DNA of 64,000 nucleotides from Desulfocapsa sp. (GCA_016765495.1 JAESPV010000095.1:62001-126000); one strand, 5' to 3'; shown: positions 17,283 through 27,719, numbered from the stretch's first letter. The notes: generated by a model not told the origin, from the sequence alone. Made by a program: numbers and translations.

Positions 17283-17822
17283 ATGAAAACATCACCTTCA
17301 CAAATAAAATATCCCGCCCCGAAGACTCTACCGGCTGTATTGTTTTTGTTCGGGATTATGTCAGTTGCTCCTGTTGTATTTGCTGTTCCAGTACCTTCTG
17401 GAACAAATGAAAGCTCTAAGGAGAGCATCGCTTTGCCAGAACAACGACTGGAAACACCCTTTGTATATCAAATTGAACGCAGGGCAGATCCGTTTATGCC
17501 GTTTATCTCAGAAAAAGCAGCATCTGCAAATATTAATGAAATCCTTCCCGTGGATGAACAACTATCAGGAATGCAGCTGTTTGAACCTGGCCAATTAAAT
17601 CTTGTAGCAATTGTCATGCAGGGAGACAGCGACTTCGCAATGGCTGAAGACACAACAGGAAAGGGATATATCCTTCACGCAGGAATGAAAATTGGTAAAC
17701 GGGGAATAATCACCGCCATTAAAGCCAACGAAGTGACTATTGAAGAAACCGCCTTTACACGGGCTGGAAAAAAATTAACAAGTAAGGTCGTAATGCTCCT
17801 CAAGAAAGAGGGAGAAGAATAA
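17283..17822 (+). CDS. pilP: Type IV pilus assembly protein PilP
   Basis: The 179-residue periplasmic protein links PilNO to the secretin. It has an N-terminal hydrophobic export segment (about residues 16-35) and the PilP beta domain with RRADPFMPF, LNLVAIVMQGDSDFAMAEDT and GYILHAGMKIG. PilP is usually a lipoprotein, but no lipobox cysteine is visible here, so it is probably a soluble or signal-anchored form. It ends 4 bp before the next gene. Confidence 0.9.
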   Translation: MKTSPSQIKYPAPKTLPAVLFLFGIMSVAPVVFAVPVPSGTNESSKESIALPEQRLETPFVYQIERRADPFMPFISEKAASANINEILPVDEQLSGMQLFEPGQLNLVAIVMQGDSDFAMAEDTTGKGYILHAGMKIGKRGIITAIKANEVTIEETAFTRAGKKLTSKVVMLLKKEGEE

Positions 17823-17826
17823 AACA

Positions 17827-19740
17827 ATGTATAAAAAACTCTCCACCTACTATCTGGCAATTTTCTGTTCCTTTTTCCTTTTCTGGGCAAGTAGTATTCA
17901 GGCAACGGATACACCTGTTACTGAAGGGGGTTACACAATCACAGATATCAAAACAGAACTGAAGGGGAACACGCTCCTTGTGTTGCTGAAGGGTGACAGT
18001 GCCCCCGCTTATACTGAGTATGAACTGTTTTCCCCGACCCGCCTTGTTCTTGACATTGCAGAAGCAGACTTGGCCGAGACCATTGATCCTGTAGCCATTT
18101 TACCTGAGAACAATATCGCGACTCTTACAATAACTGCCCTGAAAGATACAAATCCACAAATCAGCCGTTTTGAATTTACACTTGCAGAAAGCCATGCGTA
18201 TACAGTCAACAGAGAAGAAAATGATCTGTCAATCCACCTCTTCCCTCAAGGTAACGCTCCCTCAATCGCTGGTACTCAAGCTGCCAAGGCAGCAACTGAC
18301 GAACCTCCTGCTGCGTTGTATGACATTGTTGTACGAACCAAGGATAAAAAAACTGAGATACTCTTAAAGGCAGACAAGCCAATCAAAGACTACAGACAAA
18401 ACAGTGTTACTGGGCGGGAAGGTCTCCCAGATTCCATGTATATCGATATTAATAATATTGATGGATCTGAGTTAATTCGCGAAAAAACTATTGGCACCAA
18501 TCTTGATAAAATCCGTGTTGCCACCAGGGGCACAGGGGTACGCATTGTTTTTGATTCTGGACAAAAAGAGCTGTTTTCCTACGATATCAAAACAACTCCT
18601 CAAGGTCTGTTAGTAGTAATTAACGAGTCCACCCTTCCGGAAACACCTGGAAATGCTGGTGTCGCAAACACTATTGACTCTTCTCCTGTCACTGCCTCTG
18701 ACCCTACACTTGACGCACTCATTGATTCTTCTGAAGCTGCAATTACAAAAAAAGCACTGTCACCTGATGAAAATGTCACTGCGGCGCAAGCAATGGAAGA
18801 TTCCTTTGGCTTCTCTGGATATAAATCGACACGCATTAGCGTTGATTTTTATAAAATTGACCTGCACAACGTCTTCAGACTGTTTCGCCAAATCAGTGAC
18901 ATTAATCTGGTCGTTGACGAATCTGTTTCCGGCTCTTTGACGCTTGCCTTAAATGATGTTCCGTGGGATTTTGCACTGGATATTATTCTAAACCTGAAAA
19001 ACCTCAAAAAAGAAGAACGTCACAATACCATAGTTATCTACGCTGCCACAAATAATTTTTCATGGCCAGAAAGAGCGTCTGATAATCTGTCCTTTGAAGC
19101 AGATGATGAGGTCATTCAACAAGAAGCATTGATTATCCAACACTCAACAAACCATTCTGCAGAAATTATGCAGGCGAAAGAACTTCTTCGCAGAGCAAAA
19201 ATTGAGGAGCAAAATGATGACCTCGAAGATGCAGTCCTACTTTACGAAAAGGCCTTTACATTATGGTCAACGAACACGAGAATATCAAATCGGCTCGCCG
19301 CCCTCTATCTTGTTAATCTTGGAATGAATGCAAAAGCTGTCGACTATGCGAAGAAAACTCTCAACATTGACAAAAAGAATTACCAGGCTGCTCTTTATGC
19401 AGCCATAGCTTCTGCCAATATGGATCAAATTCCTGAGGCTATGGAATACTTTTCACAAAGTATCAATGGCACTCCTCCAATGAAAGATGCTCTTATCAGC
19501 TACGCGACTTTTAGTGAAGAAAAAGGTCAGCCAGAAGCAGCCCTTAAATTGCTCAACAGGTATGCAGAGTTCTATAGTGACAATGTTAATACCATGATCT
19601 CACGAGCCCGGTTATACGACACCATGGGACAAACCATGCAGGCAACTGAACAGTATAAAAAACTTTTATTGTCCGGTTATCAACTTGTTCCCGGGTTAAA
19701 AAATTATATTCGTAGCCGGCTGGCAACAAATCAGGAGTAG
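17827..19740 (+). CDS. AMIN-STN-TPR pilus protein (PilQ N-terminal-like)
   Basis: This protein of 637 residues has a signal peptide ending near FWASSIQA. Two AMIN-like beta domains (about 30-140 and 155-275) would bind peptidoglycan. An STN secretin-N domain (about 335-405) is marked by ISVDFYKIDLHNVFRLF, INLVVDESV and LNDVPWDFALDIIL. The C-terminal 200 residues are TPR helices. The first half is arranged like PilQ but there is no secretin pore domain; that lies in the following gene. I infer that the two proteins share the PilQ role, with the TPR part possibly acting like PilF in secretin assembly. Confidence 0.85.
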   Translation: MYKKLSTYYLAIFCSFFLFWASSIQATDTPVTEGGYTITDIKTELKGNTLLVLLKGDSAPAYTEYELFSPTRLVLDIAEADLAETIDPVAILPENNIATLTITALKDTNPQISRFEFTLAESHAYTVNREENDLSIHLFPQGNAPSIAGTQAAKAATDEPPAALYDIVVRTKDKKTEILLKADKPIKDYRQNSVTGREGLPDSMYIDINNIDGSELIREKTIGTNLDKIRVATRGTGVRIVFDSGQKELFSYDIKTTPQGLLVVINESTLPETPGNAGVANTIDSSPVTASDPTLDALIDSSEAAITKKALSPDENVTAAQAMEDSFGFSGYKSTRISVDFYKIDLHNVFRLFRQISDINLVVDESVSGSLTLALNDVPWDFALDIILNLKNLKKEERHNTIVIYAATNNFSWPERASDNLSFEADDEVIQQEALIIQHSTNHSAEIMQAKELLRRAKIEEQNDDLEDAVLLYEKAFTLWSTNTRISNRLAALYLVNLGMNAKAVDYAKKTLNIDKKNYQAALYAAIASANMDQIPEAMEYFSQSINGTPPMKDALISYATFSEEKGQPEAALKLLNRYAEFYSDNVNTMISRARLYDTMGQTMQATEQYKKLLLSGYQLVPGLKNYIRSRLATNQE

Positions 19741-19815
19741 CTTACACAGTATTTTTATTCAAAATTACTAAAGATGAAACCGACATTATTGTTTTCAACG
19801 CCCAAGGGGTTTTAT

Positions 19816-21546
19816 ATGAAGCTTCAAAAATTAATGGTACAATTCAGTTGCCTTTTCTTCATCTCGATCTTTCTCTGCTCCTGCGTTCCTGACAAAACAG
19901 AGACAAACGTTCAACTGCCCGATGCTCCCCCAGTGCTCGTTGAACAGGTTGAAAAACACTATCAGCTTCCGGTACAATATCAAAGACCATCATATATGGT
20001 GGACAGTGGTAATGCAGACAACTTGGACGAAATCGTCGATGATGTTGCTATTAAGGTTGGCGCATCCATTCGTTCCACTCAAGGCCCGCAGCCTCTCTGG
20101 GACATTCTCAAACGTCTGGCTGCTTTAAAAAAGATGAGTGTTTCATGGGCAAGCGATGTTGATCAAAATGTTCTTGTTGATGTGGATATCAGTGCAAATG
20201 ATGACTTTTATTCTGCCATCGAAAATCTTCTGCGCCAGGTAGATTTTTATCATGAGATGAATGGCTCCACCATCGTAGTTAGATACAAGGAGACAAGGCA
20301 ATTTCATGTTGCAATGCCCTTTACTAAGCAACTCTACGAAACTGCAGTGGGTGGCAATGTTCTTGGTAGTACTGAGGAGGCTTCCAATATTGAAGGAACT
20401 ATTCGGCTCGATTCAAGAGGCAATGAATTTGATATATGGAAAAATATCCAGGACAATATGGATGCTATTCTCGATACGTGGTCCACAACCGCAACCACAG
20501 CAACACTTGCCTCAGAGAGTACGACAGCAAACGAAGAAAACCAACGCACTGAAACAACGGCTATATCCAGACAAATTTCTGCCTCTGGCAACAAATATAC
20601 CATTGATAAACCGATTGGCTTGATAACAGTCCATGCTCCAAGACCTCTCCTGAATAAACTTGACGTCTATTTTAAAAATCTAACGAAAGAACTCTATAAA
20701 CAAATTTCAATTGAAGCTAAAATCATAGAAGTTCAGCTGAATGATCGTTCCTCCATAGGACTTAACTGGAACTTACTGCTCGAAAATCTTTCAGTTGCAA
20801 CGGGATTCGCATCCGCAAATAAAACCAGAAATAAAACAGTTACAGACTCCTCAACAACCACCGATAATACGTGGAGCGCCTTTTCAGGAAACTACCGGCC
20901 AACATTCGGCGGAGACAGCAACTCTATTGTCAGTGCCGCAACAATTATTACCAATGGTGTCACGGAAGGTGCAGGAGGCTTAATTTCATTATCTGCTTTT
21001 ACTTTTGATACATTTCTTAATGCTGTGAAACAACAGGGCCAAACCACCATACTGTCCAACCCAAAACTGAGTGTATTAAACGGCCAGCCTGCCCTTATCA
21101 CAGTAGGCCGCAATGTTACCTATATTGACAACATTGAGTCTGATGTGAACAATGAGACCGGAACAATCTCATACACCGTCAACACTGAGCGTGTACTATC
21201 GGGCGTGGGTATGGCCTTAACTGCTAATATCCTAAACGACAACGAGGTCGTTCTCAATCTTGTCCCTGTTATCTCTGAGCTGGTGGAACCGATTGAATAC
21301 AGAACTGTAGGCCTGGGTGAAGTGGGACTACCCATAATCAATGTACGCGAAATGAGTACTACTGTAAAAATAAAAGATGGTGAGATGCTGGTTATAGGTG
21401 GGCTAATCTCCAACGTAGAAGAAGAAGATGGAACCTTTGTCCCCGGAACCAGTAATATTCCATTTTTTAAGTATTTCTTTGGTTACGAGGAGAAAATAAG
21501 CAGAAAACGTGAATTAATCATTTTACTTAAACCTAGTATTATTTAA
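19816..21546 (+). CDS. Lipoprotein secretin, MshL/PilQ-like
   Basis: This is an outer-membrane pore of the secretin superfamily. The ATG at 19816 follows AAGGGG and begins a lipoprotein signal, with lipobox FLCSC near residue 22 (CVPDKTE after cleavage). The ORF-track start 14 codons earlier would spoil this. STN and N1-like domains are followed by the secretin core, with TILSNPKLSVLNGQPALITV, EVVLNLVPVISEL and the C-terminal MLVIGGLISN then IPFFKYFFG. The lipidated form resembles MSHA-type MshL. It forms the pilus exit channel together with pilMNOP. Confidence 0.9.
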   Translation: MKLQKLMVQFSCLFFISIFLCSCVPDKTETNVQLPDAPPVLVEQVEKHYQLPVQYQRPSYMVDSGNADNLDEIVDDVAIKVGASIRSTQGPQPLWDILKRLAALKKMSVSWASDVDQNVLVDVDISANDDFYSAIENLLRQVDFYHEMNGSTIVVRYKETRQFHVAMPFTKQLYETAVGGNVLGSTEEASNIEGTIRLDSRGNEFDIWKNIQDNMDAILDTWSTTATTATLASESTTANEENQRTETTAISRQISASGNKYTIDKPIGLITVHAPRPLLNKLDVYFKNLTKELYKQISIEAKIIEVQLNDRSSIGLNWNLLLENLSVATGFASANKTRNKTVTDSSTTTDNTWSAFSGNYRPTFGGDSNSIVSAATIITNGVTEGAGGLISLSAFTFDTFLNAVKQQGQTTILSNPKLSVLNGQPALITVGRNVTYIDNIESDVNNETGTISYTVNTERVLSGVGMALTANILNDNEVVLNLVPVISELVEPIEYRTVGLGEVGLPIINVREMSTTVKIKDGEMLVIGGLISNVEEEDGTFVPGTSNIPFFKYFFGYEEKISRKRELIILLKPSII

Positions 21547-21666
21547 TTATTTAGCACCTTATACCCCTCAAGAGGGGTCTGAAAAGAGTACCGGCTTACT
21601 TGCTGTTCACCAGTGTTAGATCACTTTTAATACCAAGATTTCACAAGAAATTTCAGGGAGAAAACC

Positions 21667-22656
21667 ATGCAGAAGTTCAAACACATACTCTATCTACTGT
21701 CAGCTGTACTCATTATGGGTTGCGGGCAAACCGTTGTGGAGACCCTTCATGTACCAGATTCACCAAACCCAAACGCCCCAGGTAAAGGTCAAACTGTTAT
21801 TATTCTCCCATTTGCCGACTACACTTATGCAAATTCCGTGGCTGGTGCATATAGGCGTAATCTTGCAATAACTGAGTCCCTTACAGACAGATTTGTTGCA
21901 AACGGCTTTGGCATAGTTATCCAGGAAGATGTCTTTGGCTACCTTGTTAAGGAAGATATCATCGATATTGTTCCATACGATGAGCAAAACACAACAAGCT
22001 TATCCGATGAACTGAACAATGAATGGTCTGATGTCATGAAGAATCACATTAAGGGGTATATTCAAAATCAGAAAATGCACTCTGGGAAAACTGTCTCAGA
22101 AAGCCCTGGTACCCACTCTCTTGATCAAAAAGCTGTCGCCAAAATGGGTCGTAAATTCAATGCCGATTATATTGTTCGAGGACGAATTCTTGAATTTAAA
22201 ACCCGAGAAGAACACACTTGGGCTCCATGGAGAAAGGGTCTTCTTCCCTTTACCATGGGCTTAAGCAGTCAAACACTCAATGGTTTTGCCCGGTCTGACA
22301 CCTATGATGACTGGGGACATATGCTCCTCCCCGGCACTTTAGGAGCCATCATTGGCTACAACTCAGATACCTTGGGATTCGATCATAATATAGGTGGTGG
22401 ACTTGTCTGGGGGGCTGCCGGCGCAGGCCTTGGACACATGGCGAAAAATGGCGGACAGGTAGATCAGGCCGTTGTACAAATGCGTATATGGGTACAGGAG
22501 GCAGCAACTGGTAATGTGGTCTGGACAAACAGGGTGGACGTGAAGGTCTCACCTGAGTCAATCTACGCGGATCGTCAATATGATATGCTTTTTGATAAGG
22601 CGATCAACAAAGGTGTTGATACACTGATAAACAATTTTGTAACAACTACTCTATAA
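21667..22656 (+). CDS. Uncharacterised outer-membrane-type lipoprotein
   Basis: The 329-residue protein starts with a clear lipoprotein signal, LLSAVLIMGCGQ (cysteine about residue 18). QTVIILPFADYTYANSVAGA then LTDRFVANGFGIVIQEDVF looks like the nucleotide-binding-like fold seen in CsgG/FlgT/LpoB-related secretion lipoproteins. Near 215-270 there are glycine-rich hydrophobic stretches (LLPGTLGAIIGY, GGGLVWGAAGAGLGHM) that could insert in a membrane. It follows the secretin by 120 bp and ends in a strong terminator, so it may be co-transcribed with the pilus genes. A role in pilus secretin assembly is a guess. Confidence 0.65.
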   Translation: MQKFKHILYLLSAVLIMGCGQTVVETLHVPDSPNPNAPGKGQTVIILPFADYTYANSVAGAYRRNLAITESLTDRFVANGFGIVIQEDVFGYLVKEDIIDIVPYDEQNTTSLSDELNNEWSDVMKNHIKGYIQNQKMHSGKTVSESPGTHSLDQKAVAKMGRKFNADYIVRGRILEFKTREEHTWAPWRKGLLPFTMGLSSQTLNGFARSDTYDDWGHMLLPGTLGAIIGYNSDTLGFDHNIGGGLVWGAAGAGLGHMAKNGGQVDQAVVQMRIWVQEAATGNVVWTNRVDVKVSPESIYADRQYDMLFDKAINKGVDTLINNFVTTTL

Positions 22657-22675
22657 AAACATCCTGTATTAAAAC

Positions 22676-22717
22676 AAAAAAGGCCCCTGAAGCAGTCTGC
22701 TTCAGGGGCCTTTTTTT
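22676..22717. terminator. Strong bidirectional rho-independent terminator
   Basis: AAAAAAGGCCCCTGAAGCA, a three-base loop, then TGCTTCAGGGGCC and seven T form an unbroken hairpin flanked by A-run and T-run. It lies between the convergent lipoprotein gene and secB and would stop both transcripts. Confidence 0.95.
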
Positions 22718-22735
22718 ATTGACTCTACACTCCCT

Positions 22736-23221
22736 TTAGTTCTGTGCGGCAGCAGATTCCTTCTTGGAATTTTGATACAAAGCCATAAAGTTAATCGGCT
22801 CCATTAAAAATGGAATAAACCCACCATCCACTGATATCTGACTGACAATCTGCCGTGTAAATGGAAACAACAGGCTTGGACAATCAACACCGAGAACCAT
22901 TTCATGATGTTCATCCGGGATATTCTTCATCAAAAATGCTGCAGCATGCTCAATCTCCATGATGAACATAGTCTTATCATCATTCCCCTGATCAATGATT
23001 TTTGCGGTGATCTGCAAGGCCACTTCATAATGGTTATCATCGAGTTTTTTATTATTTAATTTTAAATTAACTTCAACTTTTGGTTCCTGGTTCGGGGCCT
23101 GAAAAACACTTGGTGCATTAGGATTTTCAAAAGAAAAATCCTTAATGTACATTTTCTGCATCCGAAAAACCGGATTTTCATCTTCTTCTGTACCACTGGT
23201 CTTAGCCTGTTCCTCTGCCAT
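22736..23221 (-). CDS. secB: Protein-export chaperone SecB
   Basis: SecB holds precursor proteins unfolded and delivers them to SecA. The 161-residue chain shows FRMQKMYIKDFSFENPNAPS at the start, LQITAKI, and CPSLLFPFTRQIVSQISVDGGF followed by LMEPINFMALY, all characteristic. The acidic N-terminal extension is ordinary. Its presence supports a Gram-negative host. Confidence 0.95.
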   Translation of the reverse strand: MAEEQAKTSGTEEDENPVFRMQKMYIKDFSFENPNAPSVFQAPNQEPKVEVNLKLNNKKLDDNHYEVALQITAKIIDQGNDDKTMFIMEIEHAAAFLMKNIPDEHHEMVLGVDCPSLLFPFTRQIVSQISVDGGFIPFLMEPINFMALYQNSKKESAAAQN

Positions 23222-23345
23222 GTTAATCTACCTCAATAATGTATTCTTAAATGTTTGGTTAATGTTTCCTCACAATGGTGAGCACTTACAAATAACCTCC
23301 TTATTAAACAGCAAACTGAGCCTTTACGCAAAGTAAATTACACCT

Positions 23346-26180
23346 CTACCGTGCTGATAATTCATTTGCCAGATAGTATCCGGTATATGACTGTTCATGA
23401 GTAATCAACTCTTCAGGAGTGCCAGTGGCTACGATCGTTCCACCATGCTCACCACCTTCTGGACCCACATCAATAATCCAGTCCGCGGTCTTTACCACAT
23501 CAAGGTTATGCTCGATAACTATAACAGTATTGCCATCCTCAACAAGCCGGCCAAGAACTTTCAGCAGATGCTGAATATCTGCAGGGTGAAGGCCGGTTGT
23601 TGGCTCATCAAGAATATACAATGTTTTTCCACTGGCTCGTCCGGAAAGTTCTTTGGCCAACTTGACCCGCTGTGCTTCACCACCAGATAACGTTACAGAA
23701 GATTGCCCCAGGGTAATATATGTTAAACCAACATCAAAGAGTGTTTGCAGCCTGTTTTTGACAGGCGGAATATTTTTGAAAAATTCCAGCGCCTCCTCAA
23801 CTGTCATGGAGAGTACTTCATGGATGTTTTTCCCACGATACTTTATTTCCAGGGTATCACGGTTATACCGTTTTCCCCGGCACGCCTCACACTCCACATA
23901 AATATCCGGTAAAAAGTGCATAGCGATCTTATTGACCCCTTCCCCTTCACAAGCTTCACAACGACCGCCTTTCACATTAAAACTGAACTGTCCCAATTTA
24001 TAGCCACGCACTCTGGATTCTGGCAGCCTGGCAAACAGTTCACGCACAGGAGTAAAAACACCGGTATAAGTAGCGGGATTAGAACGAGGAGTTCTGCCAA
24101 TGGGACTTTGGTCAATATCAATGATCTTGTCCACTTTATTCAGCCCGGTCAGTTTTGTTTTCCCAATCTGTACACGGTCAAGCCTACGCCCTAAACCTTC
24201 CTTTACAAGGCGGAACAGGGTTTCTATAACCAACGAACTTTTTCCCGATCCGGAAACACCTGTAACGCAGGTCATGACACCTAAGGGAAAAGCCACATCG
24301 ACCTCTTTCAGATTATTTACAACTGCATTTTTTAACCTGAGAAACTGCCCTCTTCCTGCTTTCCTTCTCTTCCCGGGAACAGCAATACTCAAGCGGCCTG
24401 AAAGGTAATTTCCAGTTGAGGATTCTTCACAATTAAGAAGACCTGCAACATCACCGGAATACACAACCTCACCACCATGAACACCAGCCCCCGGCCCCAT
24501 ATCAAGTATATGGTCTGCTGTCATAATCGTATCAGTATCATGTTCAACAACGATGACACTGTTTCCCATATCACGCAGTTCTACAAGGGTATTTATAAGT
24601 TTCTGATTATCACGCTGATGCAGACCAATACTGGGTTCATCAAGAATATACAAAACTCCGGCAAGCCGTGAACCAATCTGAGAAGCCAACCTGATACGTT
24701 GTGCTTCACCACCTGAAAGTGTACCTGCACGCCTCTCTAAAGATAAATAACCAAGCCCGACATCTTCCAGGAATGACAATCTATCTATAATTTCTTTTAA
24801 AATGGGTTCACCAATCTGCCGCTCCCGGCTACTGAATGGGATAAGAGGTATGTACTCGATCATTTTATCAATTGACAGACAGGTCAGCTCATGAATTGTC
24901 CACTCACCCGCCTTCACTGCCAGCGCTTCAGATTTCAACCTCGCTCCGTGACATTTTGGGCAGGTCTGCTCATTCATATAGCGCCCAAGGTCCTCTCTGA
25001 TCATTGAGGAATGTGTCTCGTGAAACCGTCGATCAAGTTGTGGTATAACGCCCTCAAAAGGTTTCACAGTTGTCATGCTGCGACGCCCCTTTTGATATTG
25101 AAAAGAAATTTCTTCCTGTCCTGAACCATACAGCAAAATATGTTGTATTTTTTGAGATAACCTGGAAAAGGGTGTGGTCATAGAAAAAGAGTAATGTTTT
25201 GCAACGCACGCTAACATTTGCCCTGAGTAAGTCTTTCCACCGCGTTTTCCCCATGGTGCAATGGCACCGCTTTTGAGGCTGAGCGATGGCTCGGGAACAA
25301 TAAGTGCATCATCAAAAAACTGTTTCACCCCCAGGCCTCCGCATTCTTCACAGGCACCCTGCGGATTATTAAAAGAAAAAAGTTGTGTTGAAAGTCGCGG
25401 CATGGAAACACCACACTTATGACAGGCGGCATGTTCACTAAATAACTGCTCTTCCCCGGTATCCTGGAAATACGTCAGTAGAAAACCTTCGGTCAATTTT
25501 ACTGCAGTGGTTATAGAATCACTAAGGCGACGAATCCCAGAAGCCTTTACAACCACACGATCTACAACAATCTCAATAGTATGACGCTTATTCTTTTCCA
25601 ATGCCTGTACATCATCGGCATGAACAATATTTCCATCAACACGAATCCTCACAAAGCCTTCTTTTCTGATTCGCGCTAACAGCTGCTCGTGCCGTCCCTT
25701 TTTCTCGGTAACCATCGGAGCAAGTAGAATAAGCTTTGTTCCTTCAGGAAATGCTGCAAGGCTGTTCACCATATCCTCAATGGACTGAGATCTTATCTTA
25801 TCACCACATTCAGGACAATGCGGGCGCCCGCATCTCGCAAACAACAGGCGAAGATGATCGTAAATTTCGGTCACAGTCCCAACGGTGGAACGAGGATTTT
25901 GAGAAGTGGTCTTCTGTTCAATGGATACAGCAGGTGACAAGCCCTCAAGGGCATCCACTTCAGGTTTTTCCATTTGCCCAAGAAACTGTCTGGCGTAAGT
26001 AGACAATGATTCTACATAGCGCCTCTGCCCTTCAGCATAGAGGGTATCAAAAGCAAGAGTCGATTTTCCGGAACCAGACAGTCCTGTGAAAACCACGAGA
26101 CTGTTTCTCGGAATATCCACATCTATATTTTTCAAATTATGCATCCGCGCCCCGCGGACACTTATTTTATCAGGTTCCAT
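23346..26180 (-). CDS. uvrA: Excinuclease ABC subunit A
   Basis: UvrA recognises DNA damage in nucleotide excision repair. It has 944 residues and two ABC modules: Walker A FTGLSGSGKSTLAFDTLYAE near residue 31 and GVSGSGKSSLVIETL near 650. The two signature motifs appear as TLSGGEAQRIRLA and TLSGGEAQRVKLA, and the zinc-finger cysteines as CPECG, CHKCG, CEACEGEG and CEACRGKR. Full length. uvrB and uvrC are not in the window. Confidence 0.97.
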   Translation of the reverse strand: MEPDKISVRGARMHNLKNIDVDIPRNSLVVFTGLSGSGKSTLAFDTLYAEGQRRYVESLSTYARQFLGQMEKPEVDALEGLSPAVSIEQKTTSQNPRSTVGTVTEIYDHLRLLFARCGRPHCPECGDKIRSQSIEDMVNSLAAFPEGTKLILLAPMVTEKKGRHEQLLARIRKEGFVRIRVDGNIVHADDVQALEKNKRHTIEIVVDRVVVKASGIRRLSDSITTAVKLTEGFLLTYFQDTGEEQLFSEHAACHKCGVSMPRLSTQLFSFNNPQGACEECGGLGVKQFFDDALIVPEPSLSLKSGAIAPWGKRGGKTYSGQMLACVAKHYSFSMTTPFSRLSQKIQHILLYGSGQEEISFQYQKGRRSMTTVKPFEGVIPQLDRRFHETHSSMIREDLGRYMNEQTCPKCHGARLKSEALAVKAGEWTIHELTCLSIDKMIEYIPLIPFSSRERQIGEPILKEIIDRLSFLEDVGLGYLSLERRAGTLSGGEAQRIRLASQIGSRLAGVLYILDEPSIGLHQRDNQKLINTLVELRDMGNSVIVVEHDTDTIMTADHILDMGPGAGVHGGEVVYSGDVAGLLNCEESSTGNYLSGRLSIAVPGKRRKAGRGQFLRLKNAVVNNLKEVDVAFPLGVMTCVTGVSGSGKSSLVIETLFRLVKEGLGRRLDRVQIGKTKLTGLNKVDKIIDIDQSPIGRTPRSNPATYTGVFTPVRELFARLPESRVRGYKLGQFSFNVKGGRCEACEGEGVNKIAMHFLPDIYVECEACRGKRYNRDTLEIKYRGKNIHEVLSMTVEEALEFFKNIPPVKNRLQTLFDVGLTYITLGQSSVTLSGGEAQRVKLAKELSGRASGKTLYILDEPTTGLHPADIQHLLKVLGRLVEDGNTVIVIEHNLDVVKTADWIIDVGPEGGEHGGTIVATGTPEELITHEQSYTGYYLANELSAR

Positions 26181-26197
26181 AACAACTCACACAGCAT

Positions 26198-26611
26198 TTA
26201 CGAGATCAAATTCGCATGATCGATCTTAATGCAGCGATCCATAACGACCTGCAACCCTGCCTTCTCAGCAAGGCGTGCTGCCGCATCATTCACAATTCCC
26301 TGTTGCATCCAGACAGCCTTTGCTCCTATTGCAATGGCTGCCTCTACAATGGGCAAAACATCTTCACTACGTCTGAATATATTCACCACATCAACGGGTT
26401 CTGGAACAGATGCAAGGTCAGGATAAGAGATATGCCCCAAAATCTCACGAACCCCTGGATTTACTGGATACACTGTAAAGCCTGCATTCAGCAAATACTT
26501 GCCCACCATATGGCTGGGTCTGTTTTCTTTTGGTGAGAAACCAACCACAGCTATAACACGGGCTGATTGAAGAATATCATCAGTGGGCGGAATGGGATGT
26601 AGTGAAAACAT
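26198..26611 (-). CDS. CoA-binding domain protein (YccU-like)
   Basis: The 137-residue protein is a single Rossmann-type CoA-binding domain: VIAVVGFSPKENRPSHMVGK, GFTVYPVNPGVREILG, VDVVNIFRR and KAVWMQQGIVNDAAARLAE followed by VMDRCIKI. Such stand-alone domains are widespread and of unknown exact role. It lies 17 bp before uvrA on the same strand and may share its transcript. Confidence 0.88.
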   Translation of the reverse strand: MFSLHPIPPTDDILQSARVIAVVGFSPKENRPSHMVGKYLLNAGFTVYPVNPGVREILGHISYPDLASVPEPVDVVNIFRRSEDVLPIVEAAIAIGAKAVWMQQGIVNDAAARLAEKAGLQVVMDRCIKIDHANLIS

Positions 26612-26831
26612 AAACAGGAACCTGAAATATTTTTTTCATTCTGATTTCGGCAAGTTCCCTCACCATCAGAAAAATAATGATTTACCCCGTATATGGGCTA
26701 TGGTAAATATGATAGATTATATTTAAAATGCAGAAACATCTTTATCCATCGCAACAAACTCAGATAATCTGACTATGAAGAGTAATCAGTTAACAACAAA
26801 AATCAACCTTTCATCGTAGCAGGAATATTGA

Positions 26832-27713
26832 ATGAATTTTCAGGACGTTATCTCTCAACTCAACCAGTACTGGGCTGACCAGGGCTGCGTTATTCAGCAA
26901 CCCTACGACATGGAAGTGGGAGCAGGAACATTTCATCCGGCCACCCTCCTCCGTTCCCTTGGCCCAGAGCCATGGAAAGCCGCATACGTCCAGCCATCAC
27001 GACGTCCCACCGATGGTCGTTACGGGAACAACCCCAATCGCCTCCAGCACTATTACCAGTATCAGGTTGTCTTGAAACCGTCTCCAATTGACGTTCAGGA
27101 ACTCTACCTTGGAAGCCTGAAAAAATTTGGCCTGGATCTGCTTGAGCACGATATTCGTTTCGTTGAAGATGACTGGGAATCTCCAACTCTTGGCGCGTGG
27201 GGACTGGGCTGGGAAGTATGGCTTGACGGTATGGAAATTACCCAATTCACCTATTTCCAACAGGCAGGCTCCATCGACCTCTTTCCCACCACGGTTGAAA
27301 TCACCTACGGGCTTGAACGTATTGCCATGTATCTTCAAGGAGTTGATTCAGTGTATGATATCGCTTGGAACGATTCCGTAAGTTACGGAGATATTTTTCA
27401 TCAGGCAGAAGTCGAATTCTCTACATTTAACTTCGAAGAAGCAAATGTTGCGGAACTGATCAACTCATTTAGCACTTACGAAGAGGAAGGCCTTAAACTG
27501 GTGGAGAAAGGATTAATTCTTCCGGCATACGACTACTGTCTGAAATGTTCACATACCTTCAACCTTCTCGATGCCAGAAAAGCAATCAGCGTAGCTGAAC
27601 GAACCAGATACATTGGCCGAATACGAAACATTGCACGAAAAGTAGCAAGCGGATACGTAGAACAACGGAAAGAGCTGGGACATCCTCTCTTGAAAAAAAC
27701 GAAAAAGACATAA
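26832..27713 (+). CDS. glyQ: Glycyl-tRNA synthetase alpha subunit
   Basis: This is the catalytic subunit of the alpha2-beta2 glycyl-tRNA synthetase. [20 protein letters not shown] and [20 protein letters not shown] are hallmark, as are [16 protein letters not shown] and [19 protein letters not shown]. Length 293 is standard. The beta subunit gene glyS normally follows immediately. Here the next gene is tRNA-Sec on the opposite strand, 6 bp away, so glyS must be elsewhere in the genome. Confidence 0.96.
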   Translation: MNFQDVISQLNQYWADQGCVIQQPYDMEVGAGTFHPATLLRSLGPEPWKAAYVQPSRRPTDGRYGNNPNRLQHYYQYQVVLKPSPIDVQELYLGSLKKFGLDLLEHDIRFVEDDWESPTLGAWGLGWEVWLDGMEITQFTYFQQAGSIDLFPTTVEITYGLERIAMYLQGVDSVYDIAWNDSVSYGDIFHQAEVEFSTFNFEEANVAELINSFSTYEEEGLKLVEKGLILPAYDYCLKCSHTFNLLDARKAISVAERTRYIGRIRNIARKVASGYVEQRKELGHPLLKKTKKT

Positions 27714-27719
27714 AAAGGT

